The translations under genes and the position numbers were made by a program. A stretch of 64,000 bases of DNA, taken from the NCBI GenBank assembly GCA_036960175.1, contig JBALWH010000001.1:1-64000 (forward strand), in the 5' to 3' direction. The DNA is from Motiliproteus sp036960175 (lineage in GTDB: Bacteria > Pseudomonadota > Gammaproteobacteria > Pseudomonadales > Balneatricaceae). The notes below the pieces were generated by a model. The model was not told the origin of the DNA. It saw only the letters and a program-made list of their open reading frames with translations, and did no database searches. This document shows, one piece after another, positions 23,069-31,697 of the stretch (within the stretch, counting starts at the first letter, position 1; every line of letters starts with the position of its first letter).

Positions 23069-23293
23069 TTATGGCCTATCCAATAAGCGCAAACTGGCTA
23101 CTGCGGATATCACCGAGATCAATAGTAAGCCAGTGACAATGATCAGGTAATGCTCGCTTAGGTAGGCTCCTAAAAGAGTTCCTGACAGCAGTGGAATCAC
23201 AAAGATTAGATGACAGGGGCTGCTTAGTATAAAAATACCAAACAGCAGATAACCTGCAGGGTATGGTTTCGGGGATAAATGGCAGGGCTCCAT
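23069..23293 (-). CDS. MerE-like small membrane transporter
   Basis: A 74-aa protein with two membrane segments. GYLLFGIFILSSPCHLIFV, LLSGTLLGAYLSEH and a second hydrophobic helix follow the MerE plan (GYL, CPCHL, LaGT..GA...EH). MerE moves mercury compounds across the inner membrane. Here the first Cys of the CPC pair is Ser (SPCHL), while another Cys lies at position 4 (MEPCH). No other mer gene is nearby, so mercury transport is doubtful. GGAGGA precedes the ATG. Confidence 0.65.
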   Translation of the reverse strand: MEPCHLSPKPYPAGYLLFGIFILSSPCHLIFVIPLLSGTLLGAYLSEHYLIIVTGLLLISVISAVASLRLLDRP

Positions 23294-23438
23294 CTTGTCC
23301 TCCGGGGTTGCTTGTTACTACTGCGCTGTCGATTGCTGGCTCGACACTTAGCATCAATAAGAATCGTTACTATGAGTCTAGGTCAGAAGCTGAAATTGCA
23401 GGAGTAAAAGGCTGAATAGTAGCGATTTGGTTCAAATT

Positions 23439-23648
23439 TTACTTCATTGCGCGGTATTGCAGGATCAGATCAAGAATTTCATGGTCGCTTGCCACTGCCG
23501 CTACGGATTCGTCCAGGGTACGGCGTTGCGGAAGTGCAATATTGAATTTATTGAGTAGAACTGTTTCAACTTCCTTATCTGAACTTGGGTCAAATTCCTT
23601 CCCAGCGAAATTGCATATCCGCTGCAGAATAAAATTTTTGTTAGTCAT
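23439..23648 (-). CDS. Small ORF resembling an internal piece of DNA polymerase I
   Basis: A 69-aa product. ICNFAGKEFDPSSDKEVETV, then LNKFNIALPQRRTLDESVAA and SDHEILDLILQYRAMK, parallels the thumb region of bacterial DNA polymerase I (HAGEEFNLSS..QLQ.ILFEK, then S.EEVLEEL......ILEYR.LAKLKSTY). It stops where the polymerase continues. No polymerase sequence flanks it. It may be a remnant of a decayed polymerase gene or a small protein that kept this helix-hairpin. No good ribosome-binding site is seen. Confidence 0.5.
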   Translation of the reverse strand: MTNKNFILQRICNFAGKEFDPSSDKEVETVLLNKFNIALPQRRTLDESVAAVASDHEILDLILQYRAMK

Positions 23649-23707
23649 TAATTATGTATCCACTTTAGAGCTTGATGTTAGATGAATGTAAATGCGGAGT
23701 TGAAGCG

Positions 23708-24394
23708 TTATCGCCGCAACAGTAAGGCCCAGCGTCCAAGGTGGACGATACTGGCCAGTGCCGATGCAAAGTAGGTTAGGGCTGCCGCTTTCAGTAGCGC
23801 TCGGACGGCAGAAACCTGTTGCTCTTGAATATACTCACCTTCAATCAGAATAGGTAGTGCTTTATTGAAACTTGCATCCCACTCCTCCGGCAACATGATC
23901 AGGTAGGCCATGGCACCAATCAGCTGCAGAACCAAGCTGGCAACTACCGCGATCAGTAGCAGGGCTGGCATTTTGGTTACCAGCGCTAGAATCGGCACCA
24001 GTAACAGCAGTAGTTCACCGGCTTTACGAAAGCCCATGGCCATGGGAATGTACTTTCGACGCAACTCGAAAATGCGTTCTTGACGATGGAACTGAATGGC
24101 GTGACCCACTTCATGGGTGGCGACGGCGATTGCCTTCAGCGATCTTCCTTGGTAAATGCTGGGGCTGAGTCGAACCGCAGGTACGCTGGGGTCAAAATGA
24201 TCTTGGCCTTCATCCGTCTCTTCCACCAGGATTCCCTCCAGTTGAAAGCGCTGAATCAGGTGCTCTGCCAATTCTCCGCCAGTGCCGGGCATGTCAGCTA
24301 GGTCATCTGAGAATTTTTTCATGATATGACCTATCCACAGTTGCGGACCATAGATAAGCAATATCAGTAGCACGGTCAGTATGGCGTAAAGCAT
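23708..24394 (-). CDS. YugP-type membrane zinc metallopeptidase
   Basis: A 228-aa membrane protein with an N-terminal anchor, then AVATHEVGHAIQ, the HExxH zinc motif with its preceding sequence typical of the YugP family. SPSIYQGRSLKAIAVA and LPEEWDASFNKALPIL are further family stretches. Three or four membrane segments follow the active site. Substrates are unknown. ATG 24394 is preferred to GTG 24400, which lies in the GAGG ribosome-binding site. Confidence 0.88.
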   Translation of the reverse strand: MLYAILTVLLILLIYGPQLWIGHIMKKFSDDLADMPGTGGELAEHLIQRFQLEGILVEETDEGQDHFDPSVPAVRLSPSIYQGRSLKAIAVATHEVGHAIQFHRQERIFELRRKYIPMAMGFRKAGELLLLLVPILALVTKMPALLLIAVVASLVLQLIGAMAYLIMLPEEWDASFNKALPILIEGEYIQEQQVSAVRALLKAAALTYFASALASIVHLGRWALLLRR

Positions 24395-24558
24395 CGACAC
24401 CTCAGAAAAGAGAAAACGAACCTTCTTTATAAACCGTCCATGGATACAGGGCCAGGTTATTATTCTGTCACTTTTGGGGTGGTGATAGGAGCCTTAAAAG
24501 GCGTTTGAGGGGTGTTCAAGTCGCTGCCTTCCCTGGCTAATAGCGCTTATAGTTCGTC

Positions 24559-25296
24559 TTAGGCTTTGAATTGTTTGGACAAAGTGCTTTCTATTTCCGG
24601 TAACTGATTGCGCAATTTAAGGTAATCAAACAGCGTACTGGCTTCTTCAATATTGGAGACTTTCCAGCTGTCATCCTCCAATACCAGCGTCCAGATGGTT
24701 TCAACTTCCTTGAATTTCTTGTCACCTTCCACCACCTTGCCGCTCTCTTTGTCGGCTAAATAGTCTTTCATGCGAGCGGTGACCGAAACGACCAGCGCCG
24801 AGTTCTGATGGTCAGTGCCCTGATTTCGGTGCACAAACAGAATCGGTTTGATGGTGCAGATGCGCTTGATATCGCAATGGTTAACGAGTCCCTGCTCGGC
24901 CCAGCGATCCAGATAGACCTGCTGTTGGTTCTGCTGATACCAGAGCGTCATGCAGTCTGCCGCCTGATCGGTGTGCTGGTGGTGCCAGGCCACATGAATG
25001 CGGTAAAAACAATCTTGGATTCTTTCCCGCAGGGGTAACCATTGAAAGGCTGGATGATGGCTGGCCATATAGGCCAGATCACGACGACTGCGTTTTTCGC
25101 TGCGGTATTCATCGATAAAGGACCAAATAATCAGTGGTAGGAAGATTAGCGCTAACAATATTACTAGGACCTTGCCCCAGAAGCTGCTCCACACTACCTT
25201 GGCGATCATGCCGCCAGGTCCAGCAAAGACCGGCTCTGTCATTAGCAAAAATATGGCGAGCAAGGCCAAGCGTTGCAGTTGTATAAGTGATTTCAT
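24559..25296 (-). CDS. Tim44-like domain membrane protein
   Basis: A 245-aa protein with a signal-like first segment (ALLAIFLLMTEPVFAGPGG), a second membrane helix (VLVILLALIFLPLIIWSF), then a soluble domain. That domain (LRERIQDCFYRIHVAWHHQH, later VVSVTARMKDYLADKESG and IWTLVLEDDSWKVSNI) fits the Tim44-like/NTF2-like fold often seen in bacterial membrane proteins. Function unknown. GGAGG lies six bases before ATG 25296. Confidence 0.7.
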   Translation of the reverse strand: MKSLIQLQRLALLAIFLLMTEPVFAGPGGMIAKVVWSSFWGKVLVILLALIFLPLIIWSFIDEYRSEKRSRRDLAYMASHHPAFQWLPLRERIQDCFYRIHVAWHHQHTDQAADCMTLWYQQNQQQVYLDRWAEQGLVNHCDIKRICTIKPILFVHRNQGTDHQNSALVVSVTARMKDYLADKESGKVVEGDKKFKEVETIWTLVLEDDSWKVSNIEEASTLFDYLKLRNQLPEIESTLSKQFKA

Positions 25297-25474
25297 CAAG
25301 AACCTCCGGCTGATATTGACAGTTATGCGGGGTAGGTCACAACTTGGGCGAGGGGAGGTTCATAAAAAGAGGTGATTGTTTTCAGATTGATTTTCTTGCA
25401 GCCGTTGATGAGTTTTTTTCTGCCATAATTAACGCTTATTTTATTGGTGTTTTGTTGTTCCTCTGGAGAGTGCT

Positions 25475-26278
25475 TTGCAGAACGGTTATACCCATTCGGC
25501 TAGGTTTTGGAAGGGCATAGAGCCTATCCTGTGCCTGTTATGGCTGTTAGCTGTTACCGGCACCTGTCAGGCTGTTGAATCGGCTTCTGTAACGGCAGGC
25601 GAGCCGCCTATGCTGGTCCGTTTTGGTACCTTTTCTCATCCTCCCTATGCCTATCTCGATGATCAGAATAATTATGTCGGTTCGCTCTATGAGGTGGGTA
25701 ATGCGATTCTTCAGCGTGCTGGCTTGGCGGGGGGTAACAGTGTTTTGCCACCCAAACGCTTGGTCCAGCAGCTAAAAAATAAGCAGACAGACTGCTCGAT
25801 GATGATTTTTAACGACGCCACCTCAGGCAGCTTCCAGATGCTGGCGGCATTGGGGGAACACTTGAGAGTGGGGGTTATCGCCGCAGCAGGTGCCAAGCTT
25901 GAGCGCTATCAGGATCTGCAGTCATTAAATATTGCGGTTCCTGACGCGCTCTCTATTTATCCTCGTTTTGATCAGGATAGGACGTTGAAAAAAATCGCCA
26001 CCCAGAACTACCGCCACAGCGCGTTGATGCTGAGTCGTGGGCGGGTAAATGCTATGGCTGGCGGCATCGAGAGTATGCTGTTTAATGCCTATCAACTGCA
26101 GGTGCCGAAGCAGGCTCTGGGGTACCCTCTGGTGTTTGATGAACTGCCGATCTGGTTGCTCTGTGGTCGTGATTCGCTATCGCCGCAGATTAAACAGCGG
26201 CTGGTGACGGCGGTTGGCAGTTTGCGGGAAGAGGGTGAGATCAGGCGGATTTTCCAACGTCATCAGGTTCAGTATTAA
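25475..26278 (+). CDS. Periplasmic solute-binding protein, family 3 type
   Basis: A 267-aa secreted protein with the two-lobed fold of amino-acid-binding proteins (VRFGTFSHPPYAYLDDQNNY, YEVGNAILQRAG, then a second lobe). Signal segment: PILCLLWLLAVTGTCQA. The start is TTG 25475, with GGAG upstream; no ATG is available before the signal peptide. No ABC permease or ATPase lies nearby, so it may be a lone binding protein or a receptor partner. It overlaps the next, convergent gene by 4 bases. Confidence 0.78.
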   Translation: MQNGYTHSARFWKGIEPILCLLWLLAVTGTCQAVESASVTAGEPPMLVRFGTFSHPPYAYLDDQNNYVGSLYEVGNAILQRAGLAGGNSVLPPKRLVQQLKNKQTDCSMMIFNDATSGSFQMLAALGEHLRVGVIAAAGAKLERYQDLQSLNIAVPDALSIYPRFDQDRTLKKIATQNYRHSALMLSRGRVNAMAGGIESMLFNAYQLQVPKQALGYPLVFDELPIWLLCGRDSLSPQIKQRLVTAVGSLREEGEIRRIFQRHQVQY

Positions 26279-26691
26279 GGATTTCGAGTGGGCGACCAGA
26301 CTATTTCCCAGAGGAATCCTTCCGGGTCTTTAAGGTAACCGCGATAGCCTCCCCAAGGCGCTTGGCAGGCGGGGCGAGTAATGCTGGCGCCCGCTTGCTC
26401 CAGGCTGCTCATTAGCTCTTCTAACCGCTGTTTGGATACCACATTGTGAGACAGAGTGATGGCACCTGTAGGCGCGCCTATTGCTGTTATGTTGGCATCT
26501 CGGGCAAGGGCCTTTTGATCATATAAGGCCAGAGTGATGGCATCCAAATCAAAAAACGCCCAGCTGTCTTCATCAGCATTAGCAGCGCGGCGATGGGTTT
26601 TTAAGGTAAAGCCGAAGCCATCGCGATAAAAAGCCACTTGGCGGTCCAGATCGGTTACCGCTAGGGTGATATAGGATACGGCACTACTCAT
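26275..26691 (-). CDS. VOC-family (glyoxalase-like) protein
   Basis: A 138-aa protein with two beta-alpha-beta-beta-beta modules: ITLAVTDLDRQVAFYRDGFGF at the start and GGYRGYLKDPEGFLWEIVW at the end. The metal ligand Glu of the VOC superfamily is in LWEIVW. Members include glyoxalases, dioxygenases and antibiotic-binding proteins; this one cannot be assigned further. It starts 26 bases after the end of the MATE transporter gene in the same direction. Confidence 0.85.
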   Translation of the reverse strand: MSSAVSYITLAVTDLDRQVAFYRDGFGFTLKTHRRAANADEDSWAFFDLDAITLALYDQKALARDANITAIGAPTGAITLSHNVVSKQRLEELMSSLEQAGASITRPACQAPWGGYRGYLKDPEGFLWEIVWSPTRNP

Positions 26692-26717
26692 GGTGCTACC
26701 TCGCTAGCATTAACGCT

Positions 26718-28100
26718 TTAGGACCCTTGCGGCTGGCTCGTCAATTTGGAAACGATATCTCTACGCTTGACAGTCAGGGACCGCCAGGAGAAAAATCCGG
26801 CGCCAAGATTAGCAACGGCGATACCTGCAAAGATACCGTTTAGTCCCCAGAAATAGGCGCCCAGATAGGCCAGAGGCAAGGTCAATAATAACAGACGGGT
26901 GATAACCAGCTGTGCGGCTTGTCGTGGTTGCTGAAAGGCATTGAAGGTAGAGCTGCCCAGAGTGACCAGTGCTAGCCCCATATAACTGATCGGCACTATC
27001 CACAGATAACGGGCGGCGAGGTCAACAATGGTGGCGTCTTCTGCAAATAAGGCCGTCAGGGGGATAGCCATCACTGCCAGGAAGATGCAAGCACCTCCTC
27101 CCCACAAGACGGCAAAGCGAATACTGAAAATCATGCTGGTTTCAATCCGGTCAATTTTACCAGCTCCCCAATTCTGTCCAATAAAGGGAGTTAGTACTGA
27201 GGACATCGCCATGACGCCGATCATGACCAGGGACTCAATACGGGTTCCAACGCCATAGGCGGCGACTGCTTGAGGGCCAAAGCCGGCAATTAGATGGGTC
27301 AATAATGCCGCCGTCAGCGGTGTCAGCATATTTGTTGCTGCGACTGGCAGCGCAACCTGGACCAGCTGTTTCCACGATTCTGTGAGCTGACGAATGGCCG
27401 GCAGGTTAAAGCAAAGCATTTTTTCACGACAGCCCAGCACCCAGAGCGCAAACACAAAGGTCACTGAATATGAAATCAGGGAGGCAATAGCGGCTCCTTG
27501 TACTTCTAAGCGCGGAAATGGACCTATACCGAAAATAAACAAGGGATCGAGAATGACGTTGAGAGCGGCGGCAACCATCATCACTCGGCTCGGCGTCTTG
27601 GTATCACCGGTGGCGCGGATGGCGCTGTTACCTACCATGGGGATTACGACCAGGCCGATGCCCAGATACCAGACTTCCATATATTGGCGGATATGTAATA
27701 GCTGCTGAGCGCCGGCGCCAAGCAATTTAAATACCGGCTCAATGGTGAGATAACCAACAATCGACAGGCTGACAACCAGTATCAGTGCCAGTACTAGGCA
27801 GTCGCTGGTTAGGCGCTGTACGCGGCTGTGGTCACCAGCGCCAATAACTCTGGAAATTAACGCTGAGGTGCCGACACTAAGGCCCATGGCCAGACTCATG
27901 ACCAACATGGTAATTGGAAAGGTAAAGCTGATGGCGGCTAGTTCAGCGCTGCCTAACTGGCCGATATAAAAGGTATCCACAACGTTGAACATCACCACTG
28001 AAGCAATACCGATCAACATGGATCCAGACAGTTTTAATAGGGTGGCTTCGACTGGTCCTTCGGTGAGGCGGGCACGAGCGTGTCGGGGTGCAGCAGACAT
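26718..28100 (-). CDS. MATE-family multidrug/sodium antiporter
   Basis: A 460-aa protein with 12 predicted membrane segments. It has the two-fold repeat of MATE proteins: VDTFYIGQLGSAELAAISFT in the first half and PFIGQNWGAGKIDR in the second. ATGDTKTPSRVMM is another family loop. MATE proteins export cationic drugs or metabolites. AGAGGAAG precedes the ATG. Confidence 0.92.
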   Translation of the reverse strand: MSAAPRHARARLTEGPVEATLLKLSGSMLIGIASVVMFNVVDTFYIGQLGSAELAAISFTFPITMLVMSLAMGLSVGTSALISRVIGAGDHSRVQRLTSDCLVLALILVVSLSIVGYLTIEPVFKLLGAGAQQLLHIRQYMEVWYLGIGLVVIPMVGNSAIRATGDTKTPSRVMMVAAALNVILDPLFIFGIGPFPRLEVQGAAIASLISYSVTFVFALWVLGCREKMLCFNLPAIRQLTESWKQLVQVALPVAATNMLTPLTAALLTHLIAGFGPQAVAAYGVGTRIESLVMIGVMAMSSVLTPFIGQNWGAGKIDRIETSMIFSIRFAVLWGGGACIFLAVMAIPLTALFAEDATIVDLAARYLWIVPISYMGLALVTLGSSTFNAFQQPRQAAQLVITRLLLLTLPLAYLGAYFWGLNGIFAGIAVANLGAGFFSWRSLTVKRRDIVSKLTSQPQGS

Positions 28101-28214
28101 TTAACTTCCTCTAAGTAGGGGCGCAGTGTATGTCTGTTAAGGCTTTTTTACCAAGCCTGTGCGCTAGTCATGTTGCGCTTAACCTGCCCGCAACGGTCCA
28201 TTGAACTCACATCA

Positions 28215-29111
28215 CTAAGGAGATTTATCGGTGGCTGTCTTTAGCAGGGTGCGCCCGGCAATGACCAGGGCCACACCACCGAGGATCAACGTTGCCGAGA
28301 CGGCGAGACTGAGGGTCAGTTCTTCGCCGACAAAGATAACTCCCCCTATCGCAGCGATCACTGGAACTAACAGCTGCAATACCGCTGCAGACGAGGACGA
28401 AAGGCCACGCAGGGCGGTATACCAGATGCTGTAGCCGATGCCTGAAGCCAGGCCGCCAGATAGCATCGCCAGTACGATACCGTGGCTGCTGAGATCGCTC
28501 TGGCCAATAAATACGATGCCTAGCAGTACGCAGAATGGCAGTGAGCGGACAAAATTGTGGCAGGTATCGGCCAGGGGAGTTTTGGATTCCCGGCCTAACA
28601 AGGTATAGACCCCCCAGGCTATGCCAGCAATCGCCATTAACACAAAACCCTGGAGTGAGGGCGTGGTGGCTGAGGGTAGAAACAGATAGATAAAGCCGCC
28701 TAGTGCTGAACAGATTCCCAGCCATTCAAAACGATTGAAGCGATTACCGGCCAATAATGCCAAACCCAGCATGGTTAACTGTACCGATCCGAACAGGATC
28801 AAAGCCCCGGTGCCGGTATCGAGAAAACGGTAAGCAAAGGAAAAACAACCGGCATAGAGAAACAACATGGATGCGCCTTTCCAGCTGCCTCCGTGGCTAG
28901 GCGCTTTATGCTGGCCTTTCAACACCAGTAGCAATGTCAGCACTATGGCACCAGATAGTAGGCGAATCACTGTAAAGCTGGTTGCGTCTATGCTGTCGCT
29001 GCCTAGCGCCAGGCGGCAAAAGACCGAATTGGCCGCGAAGGCTAACAGCGCCAGGCAGGTCAGTAACAGGGTTTTGAGCAGGCTGGAGCTAGTCGGTTTG
29101 GTATCGTTCAC
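28215..29111 (-). CDS. EamA/DMT-superfamily transporter
   Basis: A 298-aa protein of ten predicted membrane segments in two EamA repeats. The first opens ALLAFAANSVFCRLALG and the second GIAWGVYTLLGRES. A Pro/Gly-rich end (GVIFVGEELTLSLAVSATLI) is typical. The substrate is unknown; relatives export amino acids or drugs. The start is a GTG sharing its first base with the TAG of the upstream HDOD gene, so the two are probably coupled. Confidence 0.88.
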   Translation of the reverse strand: MNDTKPTSSSLLKTLLLTCLALLAFAANSVFCRLALGSDSIDATSFTVIRLLSGAIVLTLLLVLKGQHKAPSHGGSWKGASMLFLYAGCFSFAYRFLDTGTGALILFGSVQLTMLGLALLAGNRFNRFEWLGICSALGGFIYLFLPSATTPSLQGFVLMAIAGIAWGVYTLLGRESKTPLADTCHNFVRSLPFCVLLGIVFIGQSDLSSHGIVLAMLSGGLASGIGYSIWYTALRGLSSSSAAVLQLLVPVIAAIGGVIFVGEELTLSLAVSATLILGGVALVIAGRTLLKTATDKSP

Positions 29112-30658
29112 TAATTGGGTTTCCGGGTCTGGTTGGAATAGGCCAGTGCCATTTTTGTTTGCAGGAAAAACTGGTTAAAGCGGCGGAAATCTTCATCGGA
29201 GATAGGCCCTTTACCGGCGAGTCTATCTGCATAAATAAAGCCGATGGGACGCTTGCCAACACCCAAGGGTGCGAGGATAAACCCGGACGAGTTTAGCGCC
29301 TCACTGAAATGTGTGGGTAGGCGTTTGTCCCAGTCGGCTTCCTGGGTGTCGGTCACCAGCAGGGTCATACCTTTTTCGAGTATTCTGAAGACGAATGCAC
29401 CGCGTTGATCGCGTTTAAGGTGAAAGTAGTTCTCCAGAGGCTCAAGGTTCTTGCCCTTGGCGATGCGAGCGTTGAGTTGTTTATGTTCTTTGTCGAGTAG
29501 GCAAAAGGCTGCGCGGTCGAAGCCGGTGCAGTCTACGATGGCATCTAGAACTTGAGAAAGTACCGGCTGAATATGACTGTGACTAGTGACCAGATCGCCG
29601 ATTTTTTGCATGTGTTCCAGCAAAATCTCGGCCTTGTGCTCCAATTTTGATGCGGCAGTGTCGGCGGCAGTGGTCTGTGCCGATTTTTCCTGGTCGGACG
29701 CTTCCCGAGTATGCATGTAGTAGGAGATTTTGCGGGTAAACTCGTCGAGGTTCTCATCGCCACTGTCACGCATTGGGGGGACGAGTGTTTCAGAGGGTAA
29801 ATTGTATTCCTGAGCCATGTCGCAGGCCATCTTGAAGGAATTATTGAGGCATTGAGTCAGCTTTTCAGCCGACTTCCCGGTAATCTCCTCCAATTGTTTA
29901 AGCAGTTCCGAAAACTTTAGATCGCTGTCGCCCGCATGACCATAGATGTGCTTCAGTATTTGGTCTGACATAGAGGCTATCTGATAGTTACCATGGATGG
30001 CAGCGGACTGGTCTTCGGCGGACATCAGGTCCATGGAGTGCACCACCGATGGAGGGAACCCCCAGCTCTGGGCAATATCCTGGCCGATATCGCTGAAATG
30101 TCCTCCTAACTCTTCCAGCTGTATTCGCGACCATGATTGTTTACCCTGGTCTAGCTGCTGATGCATCTTTTTGTATCTACCTGATAAGGTGTGGGCCACC
30201 AATATTTCACCGAGACTATGGAGCAATCCGCAAATATAGGTCTCTTCCACGTCGGAGTTGTCGCACAGGGTTGCTACTTCACGGGAAATAGAAGCGGTCA
30301 TAAATGAACGCATCAGCAGATCAGCGATCGCGGAATCATCTTCGCTTTTCTTAAAACCTTCGATCAGTTTGAGCGTTACTGACAGGCTTTTAATCTGTTC
30401 GAAACCAAGTAGTACTACCGCCCGTGATACCACGCTGATGCGGCCGTTACCGCGATTACAATAGGATGAATTAGCCAGTCTTAGAAGACGGGCAGACAGG
30501 TTGGCGTCTTTCATGACGGCCATGGCCAATGCCATAGCGTCGCCTTTACGGGAGCTGCTGATTTGGCCGATACGGTTAACGGTGGCGCTGAAAACCGGCA
30601 GGTCGCCAAGACGATCCAATTTTTCTTGTACGGAATTCAAGGTGTCCAGGTATTTCAC
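29111..30658 (-). CDS. HDOD-GAF signalling protein
   Basis: A 515-aa cytoplasmic protein. An HDOD domain at about residues 10-210 (LPVFSATVNRIGQI, NLSARLLRLANSSYCNRG, SRAVVLLGFEQIKSL, CGLLHSLGEILVAH) belongs to the HD superfamily but lacks its full metal site. A helical linker follows, then a GAF domain at about 345-505 (FDRAAFCLLDKEHKQL). HDOD proteins commonly act in bacterial two-component or cyclic-di-GMP signalling. It heads a two-gene unit with the EamA transporter. Confidence 0.88.
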   Translation of the reverse strand: MKYLDTLNSVQEKLDRLGDLPVFSATVNRIGQISSSRKGDAMALAMAVMKDANLSARLLRLANSSYCNRGNGRISVVSRAVVLLGFEQIKSLSVTLKLIEGFKKSEDDSAIADLLMRSFMTASISREVATLCDNSDVEETYICGLLHSLGEILVAHTLSGRYKKMHQQLDQGKQSWSRIQLEELGGHFSDIGQDIAQSWGFPPSVVHSMDLMSAEDQSAAIHGNYQIASMSDQILKHIYGHAGDSDLKFSELLKQLEEITGKSAEKLTQCLNNSFKMACDMAQEYNLPSETLVPPMRDSGDENLDEFTRKISYYMHTREASDQEKSAQTTAADTAASKLEHKAEILLEHMQKIGDLVTSHSHIQPVLSQVLDAIVDCTGFDRAAFCLLDKEHKQLNARIAKGKNLEPLENYFHLKRDQRGAFVFRILEKGMTLLVTDTQEADWDKRLPTHFSEALNSSGFILAPLGVGKRPIGFIYADRLAGKGPISDEDFRRFNQFFLQTKMALAYSNQTRKPN

Positions 30659-30747
30659 TCAGTATGCTTCCCTAATGTTGCTTGCAGCGGCAGGCGGACG
30701 TGATCGGTAGCTTTTGTCGGTTGTCGTTAACGCTAATGTTAGTCGTA

Positions 30748-31035
30748 TTACGCCAGCCCTAACAGATTTAGGGAGGCTTTTTTGGCTAACAGGGCGGGCG
30801 CCTCTGACTTAAAGTTTTTGAAATGAATGGCTTGTTTATGGCGCTCTAAGTCTGTCTCGTTTTGCCATTCCTCGACAATAAAAAACTGCTCTGGGTTGTC
30901 CTGATACTGAAACAGGTCATAGCGCAGGCAGCCTTGCTCCTGTCTTGATGGTTCTACCATCGTTATTAATAGCGTTTTTAGAGCGGCAACGCTGTTTTCT
31001 TTTGCTGTTAGGGTTATCTGTTTGCAAATGCTCAT
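30748..31035 (-). CDS. Antibiotic biosynthesis monooxygenase (ABM) family protein
   Basis: A 95-aa ferredoxin-like protein. QITLTAKENSVAALKTLLI, EQGCLRYDLFQYQDNPEQFF and VEEWQNETDLERHKQAIHFK are the ABM signature, as in YgiN quinol monooxygenase. The start MSICKQITLTAKEN fits the family; the longer frame would add 33 residues of unrelated sequence. Confidence 0.88.
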   Translation of the reverse strand: MSICKQITLTAKENSVAALKTLLITMVEPSRQEQGCLRYDLFQYQDNPEQFFIVEEWQNETDLERHKQAIHFKNFKSEAPALLAKKASLNLLGLA

Positions 31036-31697
31036 GAAGGGTCTCTTTGGGTGAAGAGGGATATGATCGACGGAAGTTATCCTAAACCTTTCTACGAGCT
31101 TGTAAATCAGGCTGATAGCAATGGCTGACATCAATCAATGACTGCGGGTTGCAAGGGATTGGTCGTGGAGAGAGAGCGAACAGGGGCTGCTTAGCGGCTC
31201 CTTAAGAGTGTTTCTGCTGTTCGATCAGCGGTGTCGCCGGCGCCAGTATATAGGGGGGCAGGTTTGCGAATAGGGTGGCCCTGGATATCACGGATGCCGA
31301 TAGCATTTTTAATGCCTCCAGGATCCACATGTTCTTTTTAATGTGAGGTTAATCAATAATTGTCTCGATGCCCTTGTTTTTTAAATAAACATTAAATTGT
31401 GTTGATGTGTTCGCTGTATATGTGTTGAGATTCGCTGTACTTACGCTGTCATCAATTTGTCATTGCAAATGCTGTAAATTTTTATAGTAATGCTTTATAA
31501 AATATGACGATAAGGACGTTGCCATAATTATAAAAACAGTGTTTTAACCGTCGGTCTCGACACCTCTTTACTGCACCATTTCATCTGCTGTTCCACTATC
31601 GGGCCGTCGTCATATTAAGTCTAAATTGGGTGTTCTCTATGCGCTTCTGTCGCAGCGTATAAATAGCACCCTAATGTTGTAAAGGACGGTTTAAGCG
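31036..31697. other. 660-bp intergenic region with a 21-bp-spaced repeat
   Basis: No gene is visible. TTCGCTGTA occurs at 31410-31418 and 31431-31439, exactly 21 bp apart (two helical turns), within longer similar units starting GTTGA. A regulator binding one face of the DNA is possible. The region is AT-rich from 31330 on. TATAAAT near 31659 may be the -10 of the downstream GGDEF-EAL gene. Confidence 0.4.

Noticed and set aside
23076..23357. 93-codon ORF overlapping the MerE-like gene on the same strand
   Set aside because: The MerE-like frame has a good ribosome-binding site and a recognisable family; both cannot be right.
23427..23437. Leftward TTTGAACC like the ECF-type -35
   Set aside because: The second block (CACCTAC) is absent at the right spacing, so it was not counted as a regulon site.
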